Assembly (NCBI RefSeq): GCF_003261635.1 | Contig: NZ_QFXK01000009.1 | Span: 434,001-498,000, forward strand | Length of the DNA stretch: 64,000 nt | Direction: 5' to 3' | Source: Kribbella monticola | GTDB taxonomy: Bacteria; Actinomycetota; Actinomycetes; Propionibacteriales; Kribbellaceae | Shown here: one piece after another, positions 8,768-17,048 of the stretch | How positions within the stretch are numbered: the stretch's first letter is position 1 | Layout of the letters: each line of letters starts with the position of its first letter | Translations under genes and position numbers: made by a program | Notes under the pieces: generated by a model | What the model was told of the DNA's origin: nothing | Databases searched by the model: none | Seen by the model: the letters and a program-made list of their open reading frames with translations, nothing else

Positions 8768-9700
8768 TCATGCGAAGGCCTCCTCGCCGAGGTCCGCGCC
8801 GGCGGCCTGGACTCCCAGGGCGAGCGCCCCGACCAGCGGTGCGTCCGAGGGAAATCGGGCAGTCGTCAACTCCGGTGGATACGGCACCGCCGCGTCCAGG
8901 GCGCGCCGCAGGTCCGGCTCGATCCGGTCCCACGAACGCACCATGCCGCCCGCGACGACGATCCGGACCGGGTCGATCGCGATGGCGAGATTCACCACGT
9001 GCAGGGCCAGTTCGCGGACGAACTCGGTCGTCAGCGCTGCCGCGTCCGGCCGGGTCTGCGCGAGCGCGAAGACCTCGGCCGCGGTCACCGGCTGCCCGAG
9101 CCGGGCGGTGCCGGTCGCTTCGAGCGCCTGGCCGCTCACCACTTCTTCCAGGATCGTGCGCTCCACCTCGGCGATGCCGACGTCCGCTGTGCTGCGCAGG
9201 TTGTAGCCGATCTCGCCCGACGCGCCGTGTGCGCCGGAGATGACCGTGCCGCCGGCAACGATCGCCACGGCCAGACCGGTGCCCAGGTTGAGATAGATGC
9301 CGGGATCGCACCCGAGCAAGGCACCCCAGCGCAGTTCGGCGGTGGCCGCCGCCTTCACGTCGTTCCCGAGCTGGACCGGTACGCCGGGGAAGGCGTCCTT
9401 CACCAACTGCCCGAAGGGGAGTTCGCCCCAGCCCGGAAAGGTCGGCGCGAGGTCGACCCGGTCGTCGTACGGGATGCCGAGCGTCGCCGCGCCCACAGCG
9501 ACGAGTTCTCCCTGCGGTGCCACGTCCGCCAGCAACTCGTGGGCCGCGGCCAGGCTCCGGGCAAGGGTCGCCGCTGCTCCTGCACCGTCCTGGCTGTCGA
9601 CAGTCGTGGCGCCGAGGCGCCGGCCAGTCAGGTCGCAGACCGCCGTGGCGATCTTCGTGCCACCGAAGTCGAGTCCGAGGACAACCGGCGTACGAGTCAT
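8768..9700 (-). CDS. ROK-family sugar kinase
   Basis: A 310-residue kinase of the ROK family, which phosphorylates hexoses or amino sugars with ATP. The phosphate loop DFGGTK is at residues 11-16, the sugar-binding GND segment at LGNDVKAAA, and GTGLAVAIVAGG and GASGEIGY follow in order. The zinc-binding CxCGxxGCxE motif of glucokinases is absent: after GASGEIG the chain runs into NLRSTADVG with no cysteines. Start 9700 has GAGGAG upstream and leaves out a short in-frame extension. As first gene of the importer operon it probably phosphorylates a sugar released from the imported substrate. Confidence 0.85.
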   Translation of the reverse strand: MTRTPVVLGLDFGGTKIATAVCDLTGRRLGATTVDSQDGAGAAATLARSLAAAHELLADVAPQGELVAVGAATLGIPYDDRVDLAPTFPGWGELPFGQLVKDAFPGVPVQLGNDVKAAATAELRWGALLGCDPGIYLNLGTGLAVAIVAGGTVISGAHGASGEIGYNLRSTADVGIAEVERTILEEVVSGQALEATGTARLGQPVTAAEVFALAQTRPDAAALTTEFVRELALHVVNLAIAIDPVRIVVAGGMVRSWDRIEPDLRRALDAAVPYPPELTTARFPSDAPLVGALALGVQAAGADLGEEAFA

Positions 9701-9724
9701 GGGCTGGCAACTCCTCGTGCCTAC

Positions 9725-9753
9725 CAAATAGAATCAATCGGAAACTACGTTAA
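9725..9753 (-). promoter_or_regulatory. Candidate promoter for the kinase-importer operon
   Basis: Read on the minus strand, TTAACG (9753-9748) is followed after 17 bases by TATTTG (9730-9725), 25 bases before the kinase start. It lies in the most AT-rich part of the 121-base divergent region shared with the ROK repressor gene. A direct repeat AACTA (9744-9748 and 9752-9756) overlaps the -35 region and could be part of the repressor's operator. This rests on spacing and composition only. Confidence 0.4.
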
Positions 9754-9821
9754 CTATCACCGTCGGCACAAGGGTCTCCGGTGACGCCGGTATTAAGACT
9801 TCGCAACGTAAGGAGCATCTG

Positions 9822-11015
9822 GTGACCGTTGTCGCGGGAGGTGCCGCCGCGGCCCGCCCGCGTCTGATCCGGGCGATCAACGAGCAGGTACTGCTCGATC
9901 ACATCCGGCGATCCGGGCCGGTGTCCCGGTCCGAGCTCGCCACGCTGACCGGTTTGTCCAAGCCGACGGTGTCCGCCGCCCTGAGCAGCATCGAGCGGGC
10001 CGGACTGGTGCACGCCACCGGTCAGCGAACCGGCAGTCCCGGGCCGGCCGCGATCCTGTACGAGGTGCGCCCGGAAGCCGGGTTCGTGCTCGGGCTCGAC
10101 GTCGGACGTGAGTACCTGCGCGGTGGGATCGCGGATCTGGCCGGCACCGTTCGCAGCCGGCTGAGCGTGCGGACGAAGGCCGGTGACGCGATGGCCCGGG
10201 TCCAGGAGCTGGCCGACCTGGCGACGAAGCTGCTCGGTGAAGCGGGCATCCAGGCCTCGCAGCTGGTGCAGACCGTGATCGGCAGTCCGGGGGTCTACGA
10301 CCCGAAGCTCGACACGCTGACCCTGACCGGCCGCCTGTCGGGCTGGGACTCACCGGCCGTGCTGACGGCCCTGCGGGCCCGCTTCGGGGCGACGCTGATG
10401 ATCGAGAACGACGTGGACGCGGCCGCCCTGGCCGAGCGGGTGCACGGTCATGGCCGCGGCGTCGACAGCTTCGCGTTCGTCTCGGTCGGGACCGGGATCG
10501 GGATGGGCCTGGTGCTCGACGGCAAACTCCGGCACGGTTCGCACGGCGTGGCCGGTGAGATCTCCTACCTGCCGTTCACCGAGGGCAGCGGTAGCGATGC
10601 CAGGGATGCGCGCAAACGCGGCAGCTTCGACGCCTCGGCTTCGGCTGCTGCCGTCGTACGGGCCGCGAGGCGGGCGGGTCTGCGCGGCGCGTCCACGGCG
10701 GAGAAGGTGTTCGCGGCGGCGGCCCGCGGCGATGCGGTCGCTGCGGCTGTCGTCGCGGAAGAGGCGTTGCTGGTGGCGAAAGCGGTCTGCTCGGTCATCG
10801 CGGTGGTCGATCCCGACCTGATCGTGCTGGGCGGCGGCATCGGCCAGGCGCCGGGCTTCCTCGAGGCCGTCGTCGGCCAGCTCCGCCGGCTGGCCCCGGT
10901 CCTGCCGGACGTGAAGGCCAGCGTCCTCGGCACCGAGACAGTCGTCGCCGGCTGTATCGCGGCCGGCCTCGACCAGGCCTGGGAACAGCTCGTCGGCCAG
11001 ATCTCACCCGCCTGA
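9822..11015 (+). CDS. ROK-family transcriptional repressor
   Basis: A 397-residue regulator. The winged helix-turn-helix occupies about residues 25-75 (SRSELATLTGLSKPTVSAAL), followed by a ROK sugar-binding domain with GLDVGREYLRGGIAD and SVGTGIGMGLVLDG. The zinc cysteines typical of NagC/Mlc proteins are missing. Start GTG at 9822 is set by AAGGAG eight bases upstream. It is transcribed away from the ROK kinase and importer operon, so it is most likely the sugar-responsive repressor of that operon and of itself. Confidence 0.87.
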   Translation: MTVVAGGAAAARPRLIRAINEQVLLDHIRRSGPVSRSELATLTGLSKPTVSAALSSIERAGLVHATGQRTGSPGPAAILYEVRPEAGFVLGLDVGREYLRGGIADLAGTVRSRLSVRTKAGDAMARVQELADLATKLLGEAGIQASQLVQTVIGSPGVYDPKLDTLTLTGRLSGWDSPAVLTALRARFGATLMIENDVDAAALAERVHGHGRGVDSFAFVSVGTGIGMGLVLDGKLRHGSHGVAGEISYLPFTEGSGSDARDARKRGSFDASASAAAVVRAARRAGLRGASTAEKVFAAAARGDAVAAAVVAEEALLVAKAVCSVIAVVDPDLIVLGGGIGQAPGFLEAVVGQLRRLAPVLPDVKASVLGTETVVAGCIAAGLDQAWEQLVGQISPA

Positions 11016-11019
11016 GACG

Positions 11020-11062
11020 CCGGAACCCCTGACCGGCGAACAGCACCGATCAGGGGCTCCGG
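11020..11062. terminator. Bidirectional terminator hairpin
   Basis: CCGGAACCCCTGA (11020-11032) pairs with TCAGGGGCTCCGG (11050-11062) with one mismatch and a 17-base loop. It fills most of the gap between two genes that converge here, the ROK repressor ending at 11015 and the phosphoesterase ending at 11070. There is no T run, as is common in high-GC actinomycetes. Confidence 0.7.
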
Positions 11063-11069
11063 ACAACGA

Positions 11070-13811
11070 TCAGCCGTCGGACTCCGGTGCCGGGAGGTAG
11101 GAACCCGGTACGTCGGCCGGGGCGACGATCTTGGTCTCACCCGGGTACGGCGTCGACCAGTCGTGTGCTTGGTACCAGTCGAAGTGGTTCATCTGCGCGG
11201 GGTTGGCGAAGTCGGCCCGCGCGTTGGGTCCGGTCGTCCGCTGCTGGGACTTCCACGCTTCCCACTGCGCCGCGACCGCTTGCTGGTCCGCCGGTACGAC
11301 GGCCTTCGGCGCCGGCGCCGCGTTCGGGTTCTGGGCCGCCGGAACGTCCGGGCCGCACGGCGGCAGTGTCTTGAGACCGGCCGTCAGCGAGGTCCGGTTC
11401 GGCACGGCGGTGAACGGCGTGAAGTCCGGCTTCGTCGTGAAGGCGGTCGCCATCGGCGTCGCCGCGGTGTCCTTCTGGTTCATCGGCTTGATCCCGAGGA
11501 TCTGCTCGATCGTCCGGATCACCGTGATCTGGGTGTAGTAGCGGCTGTCGACGACGCCGTGCTGGGCCCACGGGCTGATGATCTGGATCGGTGCCCGGTG
11601 GCCGTCGATGTGGTCCAGCCCCGCCTGGGAGTCGTCCTCGAGGATGAAGATCGCCGAGTCCTTCCAGTACTTGCTGTGTGAGATCTGGTCGACGATCCGG
11701 GCGGTGGCCAGGTCGTTGTCCGCGACCTGGGCGGGGCCGCTCGGCGGGCCGCCGGTGTGGTCGTTGGACAGCCAGAACATGTTCAGCGCGGCCGGTCCGG
11801 TCCGCTCGAAGTCGCGCTTGAAGATCTCGGTCTTGTAGATGTCCGGCACGCTGGTGTCGAACAGCGGGAAGCCGGGCACCGAGACGGCGTTCAGCGACGG
11901 GATCGCCGAGCCGGTCTGGATCGGATAGGCGGTGTCCTGTCCGGTCTTCGCCATGTTCAACGTGTCGCAGTACAGGTTCTGCCAGGTCGCGCCGTCCGGC
12001 TTGACCTCGATCGACTGGAACTCGCCGTAGTCCTTGACGGACTTACCGGCTGCCTGCGCACCGGTCCAGAGGAAGCCGCTCTTCTGGTGGCCGAGCGCGT
12101 CGTTCTCGGTGTCGTAGCTGCGCAGGTACTCACCGGCCGACGACTCGGTGTACTCCGGGTTGTCGGCCTGCATGAGCCAGTTGTGCCCCTCGGCGGAGTT
12201 CGTGCCGATGTCGTAGGTGTTGTCGTAGAGCCCGAACTGCTTGGCCATCGCGTGCTGGTTCGGCGTGACGTTCTCGCCGTACTGCGCGAGCGCGGGATCT
12301 CCGTTGCCCTCGGGGATGTCGCCGTACACCTGGTCGTAGGTCCGGTTCTCCTTGACGATCAGGAAGACGTGCTTGATCGTCGACGGGTCACCGAGCTTCA
12401 CCGGCACCGGAACAGGCTTCTTCCCTGCCTTGTCGTCGCCGTGAGCCGAGTCCTTCGTCCAGCCGTTCTGCTGGAAGACCTTGTCGGTGCCGGCCCGGAT
12501 GGCGTGGTCGTCCGGCAGCGTGAACCGGGTGAGGCTCGACGTGGTGTCGTGGGTGCTGTGGCCCGCGGCGGTCGTCGTACGGCGGGCGTCGACACCGCGG
12601 GTGTTCGACACCACGATGTCCTTGCCGACCGTCGCGATCTCGGCGGGGAAGTAGTCCGTCGGCAGCAGGCCGACGTAGCTGACCGGCTCCAGCGGATTCC
12701 GGTACTTGTAGACGGCCACCGCGTTGGCCCGGCCGAGTGTCACCAGCAGATGACCGTCGTCGGTGAGCGTGACGCTGTTGGGTTCGTAGCCGACCGACGC
12801 TTCCGGCCACGGCTGGGTGGCGATGGTCTGGACGACCCTGCCGCGCCGGGTGTCGATGACCGAGACGTTGTTGCTTGCCGTGTTCGTCACGAAGACGGCG
12901 CCGTTCTTGGCGTACATCGCGGTCGGGTGCAGCCCGACGCCGATGCTCGCCGGCGCGGCGGCAGGCTTCGACAGGTCGATCACGCTGACCGTGCCGGTGG
13001 TGGTGGCCGCGGTGAACTGCGAGGCCGGGACCTGAGTGCCGTACGACTCGATGGTCGGCTCGCCGGGCCTGGCCGGACGGCCGCCCTCGTTGCTGACGTA
13101 GAGCTTGTCGCCGACCATCACCAGGTCCCGCGGCGCGTTGCCGACGGCCCAGCTCTGCTTGACGGTCCCGGTCGCGGTGTCGATCGCGACCACCTTGTTC
13201 TGGCCGTTCACCGCGGAGTACACGGTGGTGCTGTCCGATGAGAACACGGCCTCGCCGACGAGAGCGCGCTTGGTGCCGTCGGCAGGGATCGCCACGAACG
13301 TCGGGTCGGCCAGCGAGCCGTCCGGGTTCACCGTGAACTTCCGGTAGCCGTCGGCCTGGCCCAGCCAGACCTGCGAGCCGTCGGGGGAGTACGTCGGGCC
13401 TTCCTGGCCCACGTCGTTGCCAGGGATCTTCAGGTCCGCGGCGGCGTTGTTGCCGACGTACTGCTGGACCTTCCAGTTCTTCAGGTCGACGATCGCGAGC
13501 GCCATTCCGCCGTCGGCGACGGAGGCGGCCAGGTGGCTGCCGTCCGGGCTGACGGTGGACGACATGATCTTGCCCTTCTGGAGCACGAGGCGGTCGCCGA
13601 GCGGGTCGAGGTACTGGTCGCTGGAGATGACCTGGCCCTTGTCGGTGATTTGGCCGACCTGCTCGGTGCCGAACTGCTGGGTCGAGGCGACCGCGGTGCC
13701 GGCCAGCGCCACGGCGACGGCGGTCGTCCCGGCCGTGACTAGCGGAATCCGGCGGCGAAAACGGCTGGTGAAGCCCTTTTCGTCACGCCTGCGACGGCGT
13801 GTTACCTGCAT
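11070..13811 (-). CDS. Secreted beta-propeller / phosphoesterase-family protein
   Basis: A 913-residue exported protein. The N-terminus is very basic (QVTRRRRRDEKGF), followed by a hydrophobic segment and an AVAS cleavage-like site, giving a signal peptide of about 45 residues. Residues 60-430 hold YVTN/WD-like propeller repeats (VSPDGSHLAASV, TGTVSVIDLSKP, NNVSVIDTRRGRV). From about 490 comes a phosphoesterase domain (PF04185, related to phospholipase C and acid phosphatases), with KENRTYDQVYGD, GHNWLMQ and LEDDSQAGLDHIDGHR. ATG 13811 follows the ABC permease stop by five bases, so it is the last gene of that operon. Substrate unknown: phosphate monoester or phospholipid hydrolysis is plausible. 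Confidence 0.82.
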   Translation of the reverse strand: MQVTRRRRRDEKGFTSRFRRRIPLVTAGTTAVAVALAGTAVASTQQFGTEQVGQITDKGQVISSDQYLDPLGDRLVLQKGKIMSSTVSPDGSHLAASVADGGMALAIVDLKNWKVQQYVGNNAAADLKIPGNDVGQEGPTYSPDGSQVWLGQADGYRKFTVNPDGSLADPTFVAIPADGTKRALVGEAVFSSDSTTVYSAVNGQNKVVAIDTATGTVKQSWAVGNAPRDLVMVGDKLYVSNEGGRPARPGEPTIESYGTQVPASQFTAATTTGTVSVIDLSKPAAAPASIGVGLHPTAMYAKNGAVFVTNTASNNVSVIDTRRGRVVQTIATQPWPEASVGYEPNSVTLTDDGHLLVTLGRANAVAVYKYRNPLEPVSYVGLLPTDYFPAEIATVGKDIVVSNTRGVDARRTTTAAGHSTHDTTSSLTRFTLPDDHAIRAGTDKVFQQNGWTKDSAHGDDKAGKKPVPVPVKLGDPSTIKHVFLIVKENRTYDQVYGDIPEGNGDPALAQYGENVTPNQHAMAKQFGLYDNTYDIGTNSAEGHNWLMQADNPEYTESSAGEYLRSYDTENDALGHQKSGFLWTGAQAAGKSVKDYGEFQSIEVKPDGATWQNLYCDTLNMAKTGQDTAYPIQTGSAIPSLNAVSVPGFPLFDTSVPDIYKTEIFKRDFERTGPAALNMFWLSNDHTGGPPSGPAQVADNDLATARIVDQISHSKYWKDSAIFILEDDSQAGLDHIDGHRAPIQIISPWAQHGVVDSRYYTQITVIRTIEQILGIKPMNQKDTAATPMATAFTTKPDFTPFTAVPNRTSLTAGLKTLPPCGPDVPAAQNPNAAPAPKAVVPADQQAVAAQWEAWKSQQRTTGPNARADFANPAQMNHFDWYQAHDWSTPYPGETKIVAPADVPGSYLPAPESDG

Positions 13812-13816
13812 AGGGG

Positions 13817-15169
13817 CTATCCCTTCGGGGTGGACGGAAGCAGTTCGATGGAGCCGTCGAACTGCCAAAGCGGGTTCGGTGCGTCGCCCGCCGGGGTCCG
13901 GACCAGGAAGAAGCCGTTGACTTCCTTCGGTCCGTCCCCGTCGGCGACGTACCGACCGAGTGGGGTGATGTCGAGTTGGTAGATGGCCGAGCCGGCCGCT
14001 TCGACACCAGGCAGGTGCCAGCTCACGACGCAGCGCCAGTCGTTGCCCGGTCCGACGGCGGCGACCTGGTCGCCGCCCTTGGTGCAGGCGGCCGAGGTCT
14101 GCAACTGCTCCTCGGTGACGGCCGGCCGGTTGAGCTGCCTGGTCTGCAGACGGTAGAGGTGAGCGAAGGACGTGGCGACCGATTGCTGCACCTTGTCCTG
14201 ATCGATCCCGGAACCGGTGGCCCCGGTCGTCCCGATGACGACCGCGACGGTGATTGCGAACAGGGCGACCAGCGGCAGCAGTCCCGCCGTGATCGCAGCA
14301 CGACCCGAGCCGTCGTGGACCGGGTTGGTGAAATCCCTGCGCAGGAAGAGGAACAGGGCCAGTGCGGTCGCCACAACCGCCCACACGAGACTGACCACCA
14401 CGCCGATCATCAGGGGTTCAAGCTGGCCGGGGCTGGTGAACAGGACGTTCCAGCTGATGAAGGCATAGCCGGGCAGGGCGAGGCGGATGGCTACCGGAAC
14501 CGGCAGCAGCTGAACCAGTTGCATCGCCAGCGCAACCATTGCCGGTAGCAACAATCCCATCGGGGACCGGCCGAACGCGACCGAGCCGAGCAGGCCGATG
14601 GCGGCGAGCGCCAAGGTCGGGGCGAGCGCACAGAGCCAGGCGAGCACGACCTTGCCGGCCGCGTCGCCCGCGGACAGCACGTGACCGTCGAGACCGATCA
14701 GCGGCCGGTTGCCGATCACGACGACCCCGCTGATCGCACTGGATGCGACGAGGCCGACCACCAGCACCAAGATCACGGTGAGGCTGGCGAGCGCCTTGGA
14801 CGCGAAGATGCGCCGCGGCGACCGCACCGCCACCAGCAGGTGCCGCCAGGTGCCGAGCCGGTCCTCGACAGCGAAGACGTCCCCGGCGACGAGCGACGTC
14901 AGTAGTGGAAGGGCCCACGAACCCGCGAAGCCGAGGATGACCAGTGGTCCGGCCCACCCGGTGGCGTGCATCCAGCGACCGAAGAGGGTGTCGACCGGCA
15001 ATGAGGACTGCCGGCTGATGACGGCGACGAAGAGCGCCGGCGCGAGCCAGCAGGCGACGATGAGCAGGCGCACCCGCCATTGCGAGAGGAGCTTGGTCAG
15101 CTCGAAGCGGTAGCCGCGCAGTACCGGGACGGGACGGACTGCCGCCGGGGTGGCGACGGTTGCGGTCAT
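13817..15169 (-). CDS. ABC transporter permease, exporter type
   Basis: A 450-residue membrane protein with about seven predicted helices, beginning LLIVACWLAPALFVAVI and ending AAITAGLLPLVALFAITV. After the last helix there is a soluble region of about 130 residues, expected outside the cell. The fold and position fit ABC-2/NatB-type permeases. The start ATG at 15169 shares one base with the stop of the ATPase gene (TGATG), so the two are coupled. The substrate is not visible. The following gene encodes a secreted phosphoesterase, so the transporter may support its assembly or act in the same envelope process. Confidence 0.75.
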   Translation of the reverse strand: MTATVATPAAVRPVPVLRGYRFELTKLLSQWRVRLLIVACWLAPALFVAVISRQSSLPVDTLFGRWMHATGWAGPLVILGFAGSWALPLLTSLVAGDVFAVEDRLGTWRHLLVAVRSPRRIFASKALASLTVILVLVVGLVASSAISGVVVIGNRPLIGLDGHVLSAGDAAGKVVLAWLCALAPTLALAAIGLLGSVAFGRSPMGLLLPAMVALAMQLVQLLPVPVAIRLALPGYAFISWNVLFTSPGQLEPLMIGVVVSLVWAVVATALALFLFLRRDFTNPVHDGSGRAAITAGLLPLVALFAITVAVVIGTTGATGSGIDQDKVQQSVATSFAHLYRLQTRQLNRPAVTEEQLQTSAACTKGGDQVAAVGPGNDWRCVVSWHLPGVEAAGSAIYQLDITPLGRYVADGDGPKEVNGFFLVRTPAGDAPNPLWQFDGSIELLPSTPKG

Positions 15170-16098
15170 CAGATGGACTCCGGCTGCTCGGTCAGGGCAA
15201 GGAAGGCGGCCTCGAGTGGCGAGATCACCGGTGCGAGTTCGCGGACTGCGACGCCCGCGAGCACGAGCTTCTTCACGAGGTCGTCCAAGGCGGGCACCGG
15301 CGCGGACACCACGAGCAGCTCGGCATCACGCCGTACGCCGGTGTCGTCGACGACCCGGATGCCGGAGGTGTCGCCGGCCAGTCGGCGGGCGGTCGCCGCG
15401 TCCGAGGTGACGAGGCGGTAGTCGAGTTCGTGGGTCTCGGTGGCCAGTTTGGTCAGGGGGCCGGAGAAGGCGACCCGGCCGGTGGACAGGATGGTGACGT
15501 CCGAGCACAGCGCCTCGACGTCGTCCATCCGGTGACTGGACAGGACGACGGCTGTTCCCTCGGCGGCGAGCTTCGCGAGGACGCCGTGCACGTGCTTCTT
15601 CCCGGCGGGATCGAGGCCGTTCGAAGGTTCGTCGAGGACGAGCAGGCGAGGCTTGGTGAGTAGCGCGGCGGCGAGACCGAGGCGCTGCCGCATGCCGAGG
15701 GAGAAGCCGCGGACCCGGTCGTCGGCGAGATCGGTGAGGCCGACTTCATGGAGCACCTCGTCGATCCCGGCCGTCTGCTCTTTTCCGCGCAGCGCGGCGA
15801 GGGCGGCGAGGTTCTGCCGGGCGGTGAGGGAGGGGTAGAGGCCGGGGCCGTCGACGAAGCCGGCCACTCCGTCGGGAGCGGCGAGCGCGCGGCCTACCGG
15901 CGTACCGAGGATTTCGAGCCGGCCGCTATCGGCGACGGCCAGGCCGAGCAGGAGGCCGAGCAACGTCGTCTTGCCTGCTCCGTTCGGGCCGACCAGGCCG
16001 TGCACCTGCCCGGCGGCCACGTCGAGATCGATACCGTCGAGCGCCACCACCTCACCGAAGGACTTGGTGATCCCGCGAGCCCGGACGGGCTTGTCCAT
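15169..16098 (-). CDS. ABC transporter ATP-binding protein, exporter type
   Basis: A 309-residue ATPase of the CcmA/NatA group. Walker A GPNGAGKTTLL is at about residues 37-47, the signature FSLGMRQRLGLAAAL near 135 and Walker B LLVLDEPSNGLDP follows. The C-terminal 90 residues are the accessory domain typical of drug or lipid exporter ATPases. It is the first gene of a three-gene operon with the permease at 13817 and the phosphoesterase at 11070. The ATG at 16098 opens onto the repeat-rich intergenic region. Confidence 0.85.
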   Translation of the reverse strand: MDKPVRARGITKSFGEVVALDGIDLDVAAGQVHGLVGPNGAGKTTLLGLLLGLAVADSGRLEILGTPVGRALAAPDGVAGFVDGPGLYPSLTARQNLAALAALRGKEQTAGIDEVLHEVGLTDLADDRVRGFSLGMRQRLGLAAALLTKPRLLVLDEPSNGLDPAGKKHVHGVLAKLAAEGTAVVLSSHRMDDVEALCSDVTILSTGRVAFSGPLTKLATETHELDYRLVTSDAATARRLAGDTSGIRVVDDTGVRRDAELLVVSAPVPALDDLVKKLVLAGVAVRELAPVISPLEAAFLALTEQPESI

Positions 16099-16223
16099 GA
16101 GTTCCTTCTTTCCCGACTTCTACGGAACATAGTTACGCTTTCCACCCTCGCCTGCTTCAAACGTCTAGTTGAACGTTGGGCAAACGTCAGACGACACTCC
16201 GTCACCAACAACCGCCGGCAACG

Positions 16224-16331
16224 CAGCCATCCGCAGCGCCGCCGACCAGTGCCGTCCCCGACAGCTCCGCCGACCACCAGCCATCCGCAGCGCCGCCGAC
16301 CACTGCCGTCCCCGACAGCTCCGCCGGCCAC
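16224..16331. repeat. 54-bp tandem duplication
   Basis: Copy 1 at 16224-16277 and copy 2 at 16278-16331 begin CAGCCATCCGCAGCGCCGCC and differ at two positions. The repeats are directly adjacent. The unit length is a multiple of three, but no gene is evident here. Confidence 0.9.
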
Positions 16332-16435
16332 CGCGACGTCGATCGGATCACCCCTCGCGACTTCCCCCGCCTCACCGAGGCCGCCCCGTAGGCGAAGCCC
16401 CGGCCCACCTTTTCCAGCGAACTCACCCTCCGGCG

Positions 16436-16669
16436 AACCCACCATTTCGGGGGTCAACCCCTCAACTGGTGGGTTGTCCGCCTGCATACCGCGCGCCAAC
16501 CCACCGTTTCAGAGGGCAGCCCCTCAACCGGCGGGTTGTTCGCTTGCTGTCGTGTGCGAAGCCGGCGAACCCACCGCTTCGGAGGTTGGCGGGTGGAATG
16601 GTGGGTTGTCTGCCTGCATACCGCGCGCCAACCCACACGTTCGGGGGTCGGCGCGTCAAACGGTGGGTT
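16436..16669. repeat. Array of four 40-bp imperfect palindromes
   Basis: Units lie at 16436-16475, 16498-16537, 16568-16607 and 16630-16669. Each is exactly 40 bp, opens with AACCCACC (AACCCACA in the fourth) and closes with GGTGGGTT (GGCGGGTT in the second), so each can fold into a hairpin. Spacers are 22, 30 and 22 bp. The first and third spacers are the same apart from one base (GTCCGCCTGCATACCGCGCG versus GTCTGCCTGCATACCGCGCG, then CC in both). Units 1-2 and 3-4 therefore form a 132-bp higher-order duplication. No cas genes are nearby. Confidence 0.9.
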
Positions 16670-16674
16670 TGCCG

Positions 16675-16905
16675 AGGGGTGGGGATACGGGAGTGCTTGG
16701 GTGGACGGATTGGTGGGGGTGGTCGGGGTGGGAAGGGCCGGGTGGCGAGGGCCGCGGGGTAAGGCGGGGTGGTCGGAGTGGAGAGGGCCGGTGGCGGCGA
16801 GTGCCGCGCGGTGGGGAGGCGGCGTGGGCGCGGTGGCGAGGAGAGCGGGGAGGGCCGGGGTGGGGAGGGCCGCGGGGTGGGCGGAAATTCGGTGGCGGGG
16901 TGGCG
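16675..16905 (+). other. Strongly G-rich, C-poor strand segment
   Basis: The plus strand here is dominated by G runs (GGTGGGGGTGGTCGGGGTGG and similar) with few C or A bases, a much stronger skew than in any coding stretch nearby. Many runs of three or more G at short intervals could form G-quadruplexes in the non-template strand of the helicase leader. It lies about 140 bases upstream of the helicase start. Confidence 0.6.
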
Positions 16906-17048
16906 GGTGGGCTGGTAGCGTCCTCGGCCTGCCTTTTCGGTATCTGCGTGAAGGATCGAATCGAACCGGATGGTGTCCGGGGCGGGACCCTGTTGATCGC
17001 CATCAGTCCGTCGTTCGTATCCGTGCCAACGCGAGTCGAGGCCCCTCC

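Larger units (their letters stand above)
16099..17048. other. Gene-free, repeat-rich intergenic kilobase
   Basis: About 950 bases between the divergent exporter ATPase and helicase genes. Open frames cross it on both strands, but none has a convincing start, ribosome site or family resemblance. It contains a 54-bp tandem repeat (16224-16331), four 40-bp palindromes (16436-16669) and a strongly G-rich plus strand (about 16675-16905). Promoters for both flanking genes must lie at its edges. I could not pick a convincing -35/-10 pair. Confidence 0.75.

Noticed and set aside
7026-9737. A single 903-codon gene covering binding protein and kinase regions
   Set aside because: The first third is an out-of-frame shadow of the ROK kinase gene. 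The real binding protein begins with its own signal peptide and lipobox at 8735.
16436-16669. CRISPR array reading of the 40-bp repeats
   Set aside because: Only four units, imperfect inner sequence, spacers that are nearly identical to each other and of unequal length, and no cas genes.
16169-16762. Pro/Arg-rich open frames across the intergenic repeats
   Set aside because: They encode low-complexity repeats of the DNA repeats themselves, with no ribosome site and in several frames at once.
16536-17048. N-terminal extension of the helicase gene back to 16536
   Set aside because: The extra 171 codons translate the palindromes and G-rich stretch, with no resemblance to HelD proteins. ATG 17049 gives the family N-terminus.
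16890-17048. A rifampicin-associated element upstream of the HelD-type gene
   Set aside because: I looked for the long GGGGCTTGC-type inverted repeat described for helR genes and did not find it in this interval.
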